Part shown: positions 8,176-16,092 of the stretch, piece after piece
Numbering within the stretch: position 1 is the first letter of the stretch
How the letters are laid out: every line of letters begins with the position of its first letter
Source of the DNA: Gracilimonas halophila
GTDB lineage: Bacteria > Bacteroidota > Rhodothermia > Balneolales > Balneolaceae
Direction of reading: 5' to 3'
Length of the DNA stretch: 64,000 bases
Assembly (NCBI RefSeq): GCF_042684365.1
Contig: NZ_JBHULI010000002.1
Coordinates: 62,001-126,000, forward strand
Position numbers and translations under genes: made by a program
Notes under the pieces: generated by a model
Database searches by the model: none
What the model was told of the DNA's origin: nothing
What the model saw: only the letters and a program-made list of their open reading frames with translations

Positions 8176-10578
8176 TCACCAATAAATCCTCTGAATTGTC
8201 TCCCCATTGGTCTCGATAATTACCGCTCGCTCCTTACTCGTAAATAGTAATTCCGCCTTTGATCGCCATAACCGATCGACCGCCTCCGGGTGAGGATGTC
8301 GAAAGCGATTATTCTCTGCCAATGATATGATCGCCTTCTCCGGGCTAACATGATCAAGAAATACATCGCCGGAACTTGTTCTGCTGCCGTGGTGCCCTAC
8401 TTTAAGAAGGTCTGTATCCAAGAGGTCATCATACATTTTTACCAGTCTCTCTTCCTGATGTATTCCTGCATCTCCCACAAAAAGAAACTCTGACTTCCCA
8501 TAGATCACATTCAAGATCAGGGAATGCTCGTTAGGATCAGAAGTAAACTTTTGGCCTTCCGGCCCCATCACTAAAAACAATACTGAAGGATCTATACCCA
8601 AGGTATCTCCTGACTGGAGTGGTAATACGGGGACAGACTTCTCCCTTGCTATCTTCAAATAAGTAGCATACAAATTTGAATCGTATTCATAGCCCGAATT
8701 GTAAATCACATCGATCGGAATTCCTTCCAGCAGATCGATGATACCTCCAATATGATCCGCATGAGGATGGCTTAGAAAGACAGCATCAAGCTTTTCAATT
8801 CCACTTGCTTGCAGGTGCGGAAGTATGATCGACCTTCCGCTGTTATATGAGGGAGACCAGACTCCTGCATCTACCAACACATTTTTCCCTGACGGTGTCT
8901 GTATAAGCGTAGCATCTCCCTGCCCAACATCAAAAAAAATAACCCTGAGTTTTGCGGGTTGAAGTTTTTCGATCACATCCAGAGATGTAATTACACATAG
9001 TGATGCTATTACACCTATAGCCAGTTTCCACTTCAAAGCCGGAATATTCCATGCCGAGATAGTGCATACCAGAAATAACCAAAACAGAAAGAAAAGATCG
9101 CTTTCAACAGATGCAGTGGTCCAGGCCCACTCCCAGTTTGCTGCAGTTGTTACAAAGGCATTCATCCACTCAAGGAATAGAAGTGACGGATAATTAATAA
9201 TGAACCCTGCAATAGGAATGACTAACGTAATGAATAAAGCGATCAATGAAAGAGGGACAATCAATCCCAATAGTGGAACAAAAAGAGCATTTGCGACCGG
9301 ACTTACCAATGAGATCTCTCCAAAGTAGTGTGCCTGTAGGGGATATAAACCAAATTGCACAACCAATGATACAATGATCACCATTAGCGGCTTACCATAC
9401 CACCGAACCCTCACCCAATAAGGTAGTGTATTCTGGATCACCGGAAGAATGAGCAGAATGATCAAAACCGCGGCAAAGGAAAGCTGAAATCCAATCTCAA
9501 ACAATTGCGAGGGATCAATAACCAAAAGCACAATGGCAGCCGCTGCCGTCAAATTAATGGAGTCATTCACCCGGTGGAATAACTTACCAAAGCTTAAGAA
9601 TCCGGCCATCACAGAGGCACGCATGACAGAAGGTGAGAAACCGGTAATTCCGGCGTAACAGACCAACAACATTATTAAGATAATCAGACCGATCATGATG
9701 CCATATCTCTTGGTCCAGAAATAAGGAATTATAATCCAAAAAGGCGCTACTATAAACCCAACATGCAATCCTGAAACGGCCATAATGTGAGATAATCCAG
9801 CTCTGGCAAAAGCAAGTTTAGAATCCGAATCCAGGTCTTGTTTGTAACCAACCAATAGGGCTTTAGCAATCGCCGCCGTCTCAGAGTTAAAGTTATTTTC
9901 AACCAGATCTAAGGCCTTTTCCCGCCACCAAACCCATTCCAGAATGTTTTTGTTTGGAACAACTCCGTGAAGTCCTTCCGCTTTTACCTGTACCGAGATA
10001 CCTTGTGACCGGAGATAAGCTTTATAGTCAAATTCATGAGGATTTCTTTTTCCTGAAATGGGAATGATAGTTCCGCTGATCTCCACCTGATCTCCCAATG
10101 TTGGCTGGGCACTAACTTCATCCGCTAAGATCCTGGCTTTATATTCTTGAGCTGATACTATGCCTCCGAGTTGCGTTTCCGTTACCGACAGGTCCCACCT
10201 GACTTTTCCGGTCGATGTTGCGGACATGGCGTGAATATTTCCCGTTACCTCAACTTCTTCCCAGCCAGATAGTTGCATAAGCTGAATAGTTTTTGAAGTC
10301 CCGTGTTTAGAGTCAACGGCCATTCTGAATGCCCCAAAAACCAGGATCATCAATAGGAAGATAAATGCGGAAAGCTTAGGCCAAAAAGTACTGATGGTTG
10401 TTCTGTTTCTCCATTCTATGAATGCCAAAACAAAGAATAGAATACCAAATAAAACTGCGGTTAAAAGCAGGGAGGGCTCGTAAAAATAAAAAAGCAGAAT
10501 TCCGGCTATCAGGAATAAAACGATCCTAACAGCAGGATATCTGCTAAATGGAAATTGATATGTATTCCGCTGCCCCAT
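8176..10578 (-). CDS. comEC: DNA internalization competence protein ComEC/Rec2
   Basis: An 800-residue polytopic membrane protein that forms the inner-membrane channel for incoming single-stranded DNA in natural transformation. It has an N-terminal hydrophobic segment (about 13-80) and an OB-like DUF4131 region. The central competence domain carries many membrane helices, including ALLVGYKQDL and HIMAVSGLHVGFI. The C-terminal metallo-beta-lactamase-like domain has FFDVGQGDATLI and the metal motif H-P-H-A-D-H near residue 603. The length is normal for full ComEC. No other competence gene is nearby. Confidence 0.95.
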   Translation of the reverse strand: MGQRNTYQFPFSRYPAVRIVLFLIAGILLFYFYEPSLLLTAVLFGILFFVLAFIEWRNRTTISTFWPKLSAFIFLLMILVFGAFRMAVDSKHGTSKTIQLMQLSGWEEVEVTGNIHAMSATSTGKVRWDLSVTETQLGGIVSAQEYKARILADEVSAQPTLGDQVEISGTIIPISGKRNPHEFDYKAYLRSQGISVQVKAEGLHGVVPNKNILEWVWWREKALDLVENNFNSETAAIAKALLVGYKQDLDSDSKLAFARAGLSHIMAVSGLHVGFIVAPFWIIIPYFWTKRYGIMIGLIILIMLLVCYAGITGFSPSVMRASVMAGFLSFGKLFHRVNDSINLTAAAAIVLLVIDPSQLFEIGFQLSFAAVLIILLILPVIQNTLPYWVRVRWYGKPLMVIIVSLVVQFGLYPLQAHYFGEISLVSPVANALFVPLLGLIVPLSLIALFITLVIPIAGFIINYPSLLFLEWMNAFVTTAANWEWAWTTASVESDLFFLFWLFLVCTISAWNIPALKWKLAIGVIASLCVITSLDVIEKLQPAKLRVIFFDVGQGDATLIQTPSGKNVLVDAGVWSPSYNSGRSIILPHLQASGIEKLDAVFLSHPHADHIGGIIDLLEGIPIDVIYNSGYEYDSNLYATYLKIAREKSVPVLPLQSGDTLGIDPSVLFLVMGPEGQKFTSDPNEHSLILNVIYGKSEFLFVGDAGIHQEERLVKMYDDLLDTDLLKVGHHGSRTSSGDVFLDHVSPEKAIISLAENNRFRHPHPEAVDRLWRSKAELLFTSKERAVIIETNGETIQRIYW

Positions 10579-10657
10579 AACAGTAAGAGCAACGAAAAGT
10601 CAATTCCTTACAAAAAATTTAAAAAAAATTGAGATCACTCAACCGGTCTCATAGAAA

Positions 10658-11803
10658 TTAGTTCTCTGAAGGAACCAGGCGATAAATGCCATCACCTTCT
10701 GCGGTGAAGTAAATGTACCCGTCCGGAGCTTCTTCGATGGCACGGATTCTTCCTACACCTTCAACCAATTTCGTTTCCTCGAGAATTTCATTTCCATCTA
10801 CCTCTAAATGGGCGATGTAAGAGAATTTAAGTGACGCCACCAAGAGATCACCTTCCCAGCCAGGATATTTATCGCTGGTTACAAAAGTCATGCCTGCAGG
10901 AGCAATCGAAGGATCCCAATAAAGTACAGGCTGTTCCATTCCTGCCCGGGCAGTGTCTTCTGTGAATTCCGTTCCATTGTAGTTGATACCATAACTGATC
11001 ACAGGCCATCCATAGTTATTCCCCAGCTCAATGATGTTTATTTCATCTCCGCCTCGAGGTCCGTGCTCATTCGCCCATACCATTCCGCTCTGCGGATTCA
11101 AGGCCATGCCCTGAGGGTTTCGGTGTCCATAGGAATAAGTAGCTTCTTTAGCTCCGTCCTCCCCTACAAATGGATTGTCTGAAGGGATACTTCCATCATC
11201 ATTCAACCGATAGATCTTTCCGCCATCCATGGTTATATCTTGTGGCAGTACGTCTCTATTTCCTCTGTCACCGATCGAGAAAAACATATATCCGTTGTTA
11301 TCAAAAACAATGCGGCTTCCATAATGCTGACCTCTCGTTGTGTTGGGAACTGCTTTATACAGTACTTCGGCGTCAACCAATGCATCGTTTTCAAGCTTGG
11401 CACGAATGATGGCAGTATTACTTCCTTCTCCGCTTCCGGCACTTGATGCATGTGAGAAATAGATCCAGCCGTTTTCCTCATAATTGGGGTGAAGTTCAAT
11501 ATCAAGAAAACCTCCTTGCCCGTTTACATCAAGATCTGATGGAATCCCATCTGTTATTTCGGCTGCTATTTCACCATTACTGATTCGGTATAATGTTCCT
11601 GATTTTTCTGTTATAAGCATGTCCCCATCAGGTAAAAATGCTATGCCCCAACCAATTCTAATGCCATCTACCACTTTTTCCGCTTCCACAGATATTTCTG
11701 CAGGTTGAGACTGAGCCTCCCCCGCCTCTCCGTTACACCCGACCATAACCAACAGGCCGGCTAATATCATCCCTAAGTTTGTAGCAATTTTTTTGATGCT
11801 CAT
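10658..11803 (-). CDS. PQQ-dependent sugar dehydrogenase family lipoprotein
   Basis: A 381-residue protein of the glucose/sorbosone dehydrogenase (GSDH) six-bladed beta-propeller family. It is probably a lipoprotein, since the signal peptide ends L-V-M-V-G-C-N. Diagnostic stretches are WGIAFLPDGDMLITEKSGTLYRI, GQGGFLDIELHPNY, SIGDRGNRD, YGHRNPQGMALNP, EHGPRGGDEINII and WDPSIAPAGMTF. The family includes soluble periplasmic aldose dehydrogenases that use PQQ, but PQQ use is not proven by this sequence. It is 23 bases downstream of a thioredoxin-like gene on the same strand, so a shared transcript is likely. Confidence 0.9.
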   Translation of the reverse strand: MSIKKIATNLGMILAGLLVMVGCNGEAGEAQSQPAEISVEAEKVVDGIRIGWGIAFLPDGDMLITEKSGTLYRISNGEIAAEITDGIPSDLDVNGQGGFLDIELHPNYEENGWIYFSHASSAGSGEGSNTAIIRAKLENDALVDAEVLYKAVPNTTRGQHYGSRIVFDNNGYMFFSIGDRGNRDVLPQDITMDGGKIYRLNDDGSIPSDNPFVGEDGAKEATYSYGHRNPQGMALNPQSGMVWANEHGPRGGDEINIIELGNNYGWPVISYGINYNGTEFTEDTARAGMEQPVLYWDPSIAPAGMTFVTSDKYPGWEGDLLVASLKFSYIAHLEVDGNEILEETKLVEGVGRIRAIEEAPDGYIYFTAEGDGIYRLVPSEN

Positions 11804-11826
11804 AGTAATTTTTTATTAATTATAGT

Positions 11827-12285
11827 TTATCGATATAAAAATTGTCTGAATTCATCTACGCCCATATAACCGGTTTTTTTCTTGATAACGTTTCCTTCTG
11901 CATCAAGGATCAATGAGGTTGGAAATACATAGGCGCCTTTGCTTTGAGCAAAATCAATAGAGGGAATTTCTTCCCCATTAAATTGAATAGGTTCCGTCGA
12001 ATTCCCATCAAGCCGAACCGGGATATAGTTGGCATCCATTACCTGACGAACGGTGGAATCCGGGAATACCTCCCGATCCATGGCCCTGCAGTATTTACAG
12101 CCGATCTCGTATACATCCACAAATATCAACTTGTCAGATGAAGCCGCCATTTGCTGAGCCTCGTGAATGGGGATCCATTCCGGAGAATTGTCGTTTACCG
12201 GAGCCTGTACATTACTCAATGAGATGTACACAAAGATCCCTAAAAAGATGCTTACCGCTATTATGACAATGTTCTTCTTTTTCAT
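11827..12285 (-). CDS. Thioredoxin-fold protein, membrane-anchored or exported
   Basis: A 152-residue protein with an N-terminal hydrophobic segment (about 5-23) that acts as signal or anchor. A thioredoxin fold follows, with the redox motif C-K-Y-C at 63-66 in the context VDVYEIGCKYCRAMDREVF, like the thioredoxin_7/DUF255-type proteins. The C-terminal VFPTSLILDAEGNVIKKKTGYMG supplies the cis-Pro region. It probably works on the periplasmic side as a thiol-disulfide protein. It is followed closely by the GSDH lipoprotein, and its partner is unknown. Confidence 0.8.
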   Translation of the reverse strand: MKKKNIVIIAVSIFLGIFVYISLSNVQAPVNDNSPEWIPIHEAQQMAASSDKLIFVDVYEIGCKYCRAMDREVFPDSTVRQVMDANYIPVRLDGNSTEPIQFNGEEIPSIDFAQSKGAYVFPTSLILDAEGNVIKKKTGYMGVDEFRQFLYR

Positions 12286-12389
12286 GACGTTTTTTAGATT
12301 GAATATTCTAAAATACTAAAAGTTAGCGTGTGATTTAGCTGAACGAATTTAAAACAGGTTAAAGTTCGAAAGCTAAAGACAGATTTTTT

Positions 12390-12397
12390 TACCTTCA
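12390..12397 (+). promoter_or_regulatory. -7-like box TACCTTCA ahead of small gene 12413
   Basis: This is one of several TA(A/C)CTT boxes lying shortly before start codons in this window; it ends 15 bases before the ATG. No clear -33 TTG partner is visible, so it is a weak call. Confidence 0.3.
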
Positions 12398-12412
12398 GAT
12401 AAAAATTATTCT

Positions 12413-12616
12413 ATGAAAGAAAGAGATTCATACCGCCTGGGAAAAGTACAGGTAACCATTACCGAAAGCGAAAAACCCAATAAGTTAAACGTGGAGTGCT
12501 TCGATGGGGAATACCATTCAGAATTTACGGTGAGTGAATATGAGTTCAAGAACTATCGCAGGTTAATGAATCAACGTATTACTCAGGCTTATAAAAATAT
12601 TGAAGAAGAAGAGTAG
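12413..12616 (+). CDS. Small uncharacterised protein
   Basis: A 67-residue protein, charged and without signal peptide or membrane segment: KVQVTITESEKPNKLNVECFDGEYHSEFTVSEYEFKNYRRLMNQRI. The first two-thirds look like a small beta-sheet and the end is helical. It is divergent from the thioredoxin-fold gene. A plausible promoter box lies 15 bases upstream and a weak terminator follows. I do not recognise the family. Its likelihood of being real rests on composition typical of proteins, a good upstream context and no competing frame. Confidence 0.6.
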   Translation: MKERDSYRLGKVQVTITESEKPNKLNVECFDGEYHSEFTVSEYEFKNYRRLMNQRITQAYKNIEEEE

Positions 12617-12695
12617 GTCTGATTTTCGACTGTACCTTGTAAGTCGGTATATATAAACCTGCCTCAACAAAGGAAAAACAGCAACTCTCAGACAT

Positions 12696-12737
12696 AAAAA
12701 AAGCCGGCCTTTTCGAGACTCGCTGCTTTGTTTTTTT
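12696..12737 (+). terminator. Possible terminator after small gene 12413
   Basis: An A-run plus GC (AAAAAAAGC, 12696-12704) is matched by GCTTTG followed by seven T residues (12725-12737), with a small CGAG/CTCG hairpin between. The stem is imperfect. The rest of the 264-bp gap before 12881 holds no gene I can support. Confidence 0.35.
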
Positions 12738-12880
12738 GAATAACTGCTTCCAATATACGACGGAAAACCTCCCTCGGCCAAATCTAATTTCTTTTCTATA
12801 AGTAATAGCAAGTAATGTGAAATTATTTGTAGTTTAACCTCTAATAAAACCATTTTTTATTCATTTAATTTTGAGACGCA

Positions 12881-13300
12881 ATGCCTAAACAAATCGGAGA
12901 TCTCACCCTATATTCGGTCGATGATCTGCACGAACAACTCGGAATTTCAAAAATGACGCTTCGAACGTATTTGCGTGAAGGTCGTATTCGCGGGCGAAAA
13001 CTGGGGGTGAGCTGGTACGTTACTGAAGAAGCCATCCGGGAATATTTTGATGAGCCTCAGCCTGAATCCGGTTCAACCCAAACAAAGAAAAATAAAAAGA
13101 AGTACCGGTATATAGTACAGGGCATTAACGACCTCGTGAGTGAGACCGAAGAATGTGAGACCATTGACGAGGTTATTCAGATATTGAACGAACAAGCCAT
13201 TATCAGTTTGTTTCAGGTTCGGATAGTGAACAGGGAAACGGATGAGATCACAGAAATTATTAAAGCCAGAGATTTTTTAGATAAACATGCTAACACTTAA
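12881..13300 (+). CDS. Excisionase-type HTH DNA-binding protein with unknown C-terminal domain
   Basis: A 139-residue protein. Residues about 8-60 are a MerR/excisionase-like HTH_17 domain: LYSVDDLHEQLGISKMTLRTYLREGRIRGRKLGVSWYVTEEAIREYF. A Lys-rich linker (70-85) leads to a 55-residue C-terminal domain (YRYIVQGINDLVSETEECETIDEVIQIL...) that I do not recognise. It overlaps the next gene by 14 bases, so the two are probably translated together. No integrase or attachment site is nearby, so the excisionase-like fold is better read as a transcription factor or adaptor than a phage excision factor. Confidence 0.8.
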   Translation: MPKQIGDLTLYSVDDLHEQLGISKMTLRTYLREGRIRGRKLGVSWYVTEEAIREYFDEPQPESGSTQTKKNKKKYRYIVQGINDLVSETEECETIDEVIQILNEQAIISLFQVRIVNRETDEITEIIKARDFLDKHANT

Positions 13301-13574
13301 AGATACCGGATTAGAGGAATTTTCTTTCGGAGATGATTCCGACGACAAATTTTATGTATTGGTAAATAAGAAGATAAGTCCCGAAGGGATTGATGTAGAT
13401 AAACTCAGCAAAGCTGACCCCATGAAATTTGATTCTGTACTAAATGAAATGGGCTGCATACTCATGCTCAACGGAATTGAAGTAGCCGAGCTTTGCATGC
13501 GTGGAGACCTGGATAATGAGAATCTTCACGAAAGTATGTTTGAGCTTTGTAAAGAAGAAGGGTTGATCCGGTAA
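13287..13574 (+). CDS. Small acidic uncharacterised protein coupled to the HTH gene
   Basis: A 95-residue acidic protein, MLTLKDTGLEEFSFGDDSDDKFYVLVNKKI..., with alternating beta and helical character and two Cys-containing stretches (MGCILMLNGIEVAELCMRGD). There is no signal or membrane segment. The start ATG lies inside the end of the HTH gene in another frame (14-base overlap), the usual sign of translational coupling. Function unknown; a partner or modulator of the HTH protein is the simplest inference. Confidence 0.72.
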   Translation: MLTLKDTGLEEFSFGDDSDDKFYVLVNKKISPEGIDVDKLSKADPMKFDSVLNEMGCILMLNGIEVAELCMRGDLDNENLHESMFELCKEEGLIR

Positions 13575-13598
13575 CATACCGAAACTACTCTAACTATA

Positions 13599-13615
13599 TC
13601 GGCTCAGCGAACCGA
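13599..13615. repeat. CGGCTCAG-family hairpin, copy 1
   Basis: The short palindrome has arms TATCGG and CCGATA (longer as TATATCGG/CCGATATA from 13597) around CTCAGCGAA. It lies about 25 bases after the stop of the 95-residue gene. It shares the core CGGCTCAG with copies near 33826 and 53535, each also just after a plus-strand stop codon. Confidence 0.55.
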
Positions 13616-13653
13616 TATACGTACTGCGGCTCTCTGGCCCACTTAATGTAGGC

Positions 13654-14226
13654 TTAGTTTGTCAGCTTAAAAGGCCCGCTTTCTTTCCACCACTCCCATG
13701 CCCGGAGCAGACAAATAACTGTTTTCCCATCATTGATCTCACCCGTATGAACCATATTCACGGCTTCTTTGAAAGGAATTCGTTCTTTGGTAACAAATTC
13801 ATCATCATCTACTTTTTGGGGAACCGAATCCAGGTTCCAGGCGGTGTAAATATGGATGACCTCATCGGAGTAACCGATGCCGGGATAGAAATGACCCACA
13901 TAACCAAAATCACCTGTAGCTACTCCGGCTTCTTCTTCTAACTCCCTCATGGCTGTTTTATCCTGAGGCTCGCCTGCATCAATTTTGCCGGCTGGAACTT
14001 CCCAGAAGATCTGTGCCATAGGGTAGCGAAATTGTCGTATCATCATGATATCACCGTTTTCAAAGACCGGAACAACAGCACATGCACCCGGATGTTTGAT
14101 CCATTCCCTTGATGAAACGGTCCCGTCGGGAAGCTCAACTTCATCATAGAAAACATGCAGTAACTTCCCCTTAAAAACTTCTTTTGAATTCAGCTTTTTC
14201 TCGACCAGTAATTTGTGCTCGTTCAT
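13654..14226 (-). CDS. NUDIX hydrolase, ADP-ribose pyrophosphatase-like
   Basis: A 190-residue NUDIX hydrolase. The Nudix box (G-x5-E-x7-R-E-L-x-E-E-x-G) is complete at residues 80-102: GKIDAGEPQDKTAMRELEEEAG. The surrounding sequence (EWIKHPGACAVVPVFENGDIMMIRQFRYPMAQIFWEVPAGKID, then YPGIGYSDEVIHIYTA) is typical of ADP-ribose/ADP-sugar pyrophosphatases (NudF-like), which hydrolyse ADP-ribose to AMP and ribose-5-phosphate. It is convergent with the HTH pair and divergent from the pgsA-like gene. Confidence 0.9.
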   Translation of the reverse strand: MNEHKLLVEKKLNSKEVFKGKLLHVFYDEVELPDGTVSSREWIKHPGACAVVPVFENGDIMMIRQFRYPMAQIFWEVPAGKIDAGEPQDKTAMRELEEEAGVATGDFGYVGHFYPGIGYSDEVIHIYTAWNLDSVPQKVDDDEFVTKERIPFKEAVNMVHTGEINDGKTVICLLRAWEWWKESGPFKLTN

Positions 14227-14289
14227 GGTGGTTTTAGAGACTTAATGACTGTAAATTTGGAGTCGCAATATCGTAAATAAAAACAAGGT

Positions 14290-14883
14290 TTGGCTACAAG
14301 CAATAAAAATATAGACGGCAAAAAGGTTAGGGTGTCAGGTCGGGTCTTTACCTGGTCCAATACCATTTCTTTTTCCCGGATTCTGGTTGCCTTCCCTATC
14401 GTATATCTCCATTATCAGAATAATTTTCAGGTTACTCCTTTAATGTATGTGCTGATCATTTATGGAGTAATTTCAGATTATCTGGATGGGTTCATTGCCC
14501 GGAAAACGAATACGATATCAGAGGTCGGAAAAATGATAGACCCGATCGCTGATAAACTTTGTGCACTTGTTTTATTTATCTATACCGTGTGGATCGGATG
14601 GATCCCTCTTTGGTTTTTGTTGTTTGCGATGGCACGGGATATCAGCATTATGGCCGGATCCTATTTCATCAAGAAGAAATATGATAAAGTAGCCATGGCA
14701 ATTATGTCCGGGAAGATCTCAGTGAATATTTTGGCTCTCTACTGGATCGCTGTTTTCTTTTTCCCCGAGGCTCAAAGCGTACACATGTTTTTGATGGCAT
14801 GTTCGGTAACTTTAATGGTCATATCTTGGATTGATTATTTTAACCGCTACCGCCTGATCATGCGCGGGGCAAAATTCAATTAG
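14290..14883 (+). CDS. CDP-alcohol phosphatidyltransferase (PgsA-like)
   Basis: A 197-residue membrane protein with the full CDP-alcohol phosphotransferase motif D-G-x2-A-R-x8-G-x3-D-x3-D at D66, G67, A70, R71, G80, D84 and D88, plus about five hydrophobic segments. Members swap CMP of CDP-diacylglycerol for an alcohol. The length and spacing suggest phosphatidylglycerophosphate synthase, but substrate is not fixed by sequence alone. The start is uncertain: 14290 is TTG and an in-frame GTG lies at 14329; there is no ATG before the motif region. It ends five bases before ftsY, so an operon is likely. Confidence 0.88.
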   Translation: MATSNKNIDGKKVRVSGRVFTWSNTISFSRILVAFPIVYLHYQNNFQVTPLMYVLIIYGVISDYLDGFIARKTNTISEVGKMIDPIADKLCALVLFIYTVWIGWIPLWFLLFAMARDISIMAGSYFIKKKYDKVAMAIMSGKISVNILALYWIAVFFFPEAQSVHMFLMACSVTLMVISWIDYFNRYRLIMRGAKFN

Positions 14884-14888
14884 TTTAT

Positions 14889-15842
14889 ATGGGATTTCTC
14901 GAAAAATTAGGACTTAAAAAGAAAGAGAAACTGGACGAAGGTGTTGAGAAGAGCCGGGATGGTCTTCTCAATAAGATCGGAAAGGCATTTGTTGGAAAGG
15001 ATACGGTTGATGATGCCATTCTTGATGACCTGGAAGAGATCCTGATCACCTCCGATGTTGGGGTTAATACCACCATTGAGATCATTAAAAAGATCGAGGC
15101 CCGCGTAGCAAAAGATAAATATGTAACTCAGGATGAGCTGCAAACGATGCTTCGGCAGGAGATCGTGGATCTGCTTGAGGACAATGCACCCGACAAGCCC
15201 GCTGAGTTTGAAGCCGATTTCCCTGTTAAACCACACATTATTTTAGTTGTTGGAGTGAATGGTGTCGGGAAAACAACGACGATCGGGAAACTCGCACATC
15301 TCTATAAAAAGGCCGGTAAAAAAGTGATCATGGGTGCCGCTGATACTTTCCGTGCTGCTGCCGTTGATCAGCTTAAGATATGGAGTGAACGGGCGGATGT
15401 TCCTATCATCCAACAGGGACAAAATGCAGACCCGGCTTCCGTTGCTTACGATACCGTAGCGGCAGCCAAAGCCCGAGGGTCGGATGTGGCACTGATCGAT
15501 ACTGCCGGACGTCTTCACAACAAGAAAGCCCTGATGGAAGAACTGGCTAAGATCAAAAGAGTTATGGGCAAAGTAGTAGAGGGAGCCCCGCACGAAGTGA
15601 TCTTGGTTCTGGATGCCTCAACCGGACAAAATGCGTTACAACAGGCACGAGCCTTCACTGAAACCGTTGATATCACCGGACTGGCACTGACAAAACTGGA
15701 TGGAACTGCCAAAGGCGGAATCGTGATCGGAGTTTCTCATGAGCTAAGTGTCCCTGTAAAGTATATTGGATTGGGTGAGCAAATTGAAGACTTACAGGTC
15801 TTTGACCGCGCCGATTTCGTGAATGCCTTATTTGGGGAATAA
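14889..15842 (+). CDS. ftsY: Signal recognition particle receptor FtsY
   Basis: A 317-residue SRP GTPase, the membrane receptor that accepts ribosome-nascent chain-SRP complexes for co-translational insertion. A short basic N terminus is followed by the N domain (about 20-100). The G domain has the P-loop G-V-N-G-V-G-K-T (122-129), D-T-A-G-R, and T-K-L-D. It lacks the long acidic A domain of E. coli FtsY, as is usual in Bacteroidota. It ends at a strong bidirectional terminator and follows the pgsA-like gene by five bases. Confidence 0.97.
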   Translation: MGFLEKLGLKKKEKLDEGVEKSRDGLLNKIGKAFVGKDTVDDAILDDLEEILITSDVGVNTTIEIIKKIEARVAKDKYVTQDELQTMLRQEIVDLLEDNAPDKPAEFEADFPVKPHIILVVGVNGVGKTTTIGKLAHLYKKAGKKVIMGAADTFRAAAVDQLKIWSERADVPIIQQGQNADPASVAYDTVAAAKARGSDVALIDTAGRLHNKKALMEELAKIKRVMGKVVEGAPHEVILVLDASTGQNALQQARAFTETVDITGLALTKLDGTAKGGIVIGVSHELSVPVKYIGLGEQIEDLQVFDRADFVNALFGE

Positions 15843-15868
15843 AAAAAGCCGGGATTCCCGGCTTTTTT
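15843..15868. terminator. Bidirectional terminator between ftsY and the 44-residue peptide gene
   Basis: Stem GCCGGG (15848-15853) and CCCGGC (15857-15862) around ATT is flanked by an A run on the left and six T residues on the right. The A/T flanks make it usable in both directions: for ftsY on the plus strand and for the small gene ending at 15873 on the minus strand. Confidence 0.9.
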
Positions 15869-15872
15869 AAAA

Positions 15873-16007
15873 TTAACTGTTTCCACCCGGCTTTGGATCA
15901 CCGGTCCCTCCGGTATCAGAATCTCCTCCTTTTCCTCCATCATCTTCACCGTCATCATCAGGATCAGTATTTTTAAAATATATATTGGTTAGATAATTAT
16001 TTTCCAT
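15873..16007 (-). CDS. 44-residue Asp/Gly-rich peptide divergent from the CHAT gene
   Basis: A short frame, 135 nt including stop. It reads MENNYLTNIYFKNTD and then a tail made almost only of D, G, E, K, P, T and S (DPDDDGEDDGGKGG, then two GG/TGG groups, ending KPGGNS). Support comes from a terminator starting right after the stop, an ATG facing the CHAT gene across 85 bp, and strongly protein-like composition. It has no signal peptide and no recognised family. The N-terminal dozen residues could be a recognition segment and the rest a flexible tail. Function unknown; a partner or substrate of the CHAT protein is inference only. Confidence 0.55.
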   Translation of the reverse strand: MENNYLTNIYFKNTDPDDDGEDDGGKGGDSDTGGTGDPKPGGNS

Positions 16008-16092
16008 TTTTAAATATTATTTCTTAATAGTTCCCTATGAAAAAACAATTTATTATAAGGACATTCAATTAGGAAGGAGTAATATTTCTTAA

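Noticed and set aside
12881..13300. Prophage or integrative element signalled by an excisionase-like protein
   Set aside because: No integrase, phage structural gene, direct-repeat attachment sites or tRNA junction lies nearby; the HTH fold is common in ordinary regulators.
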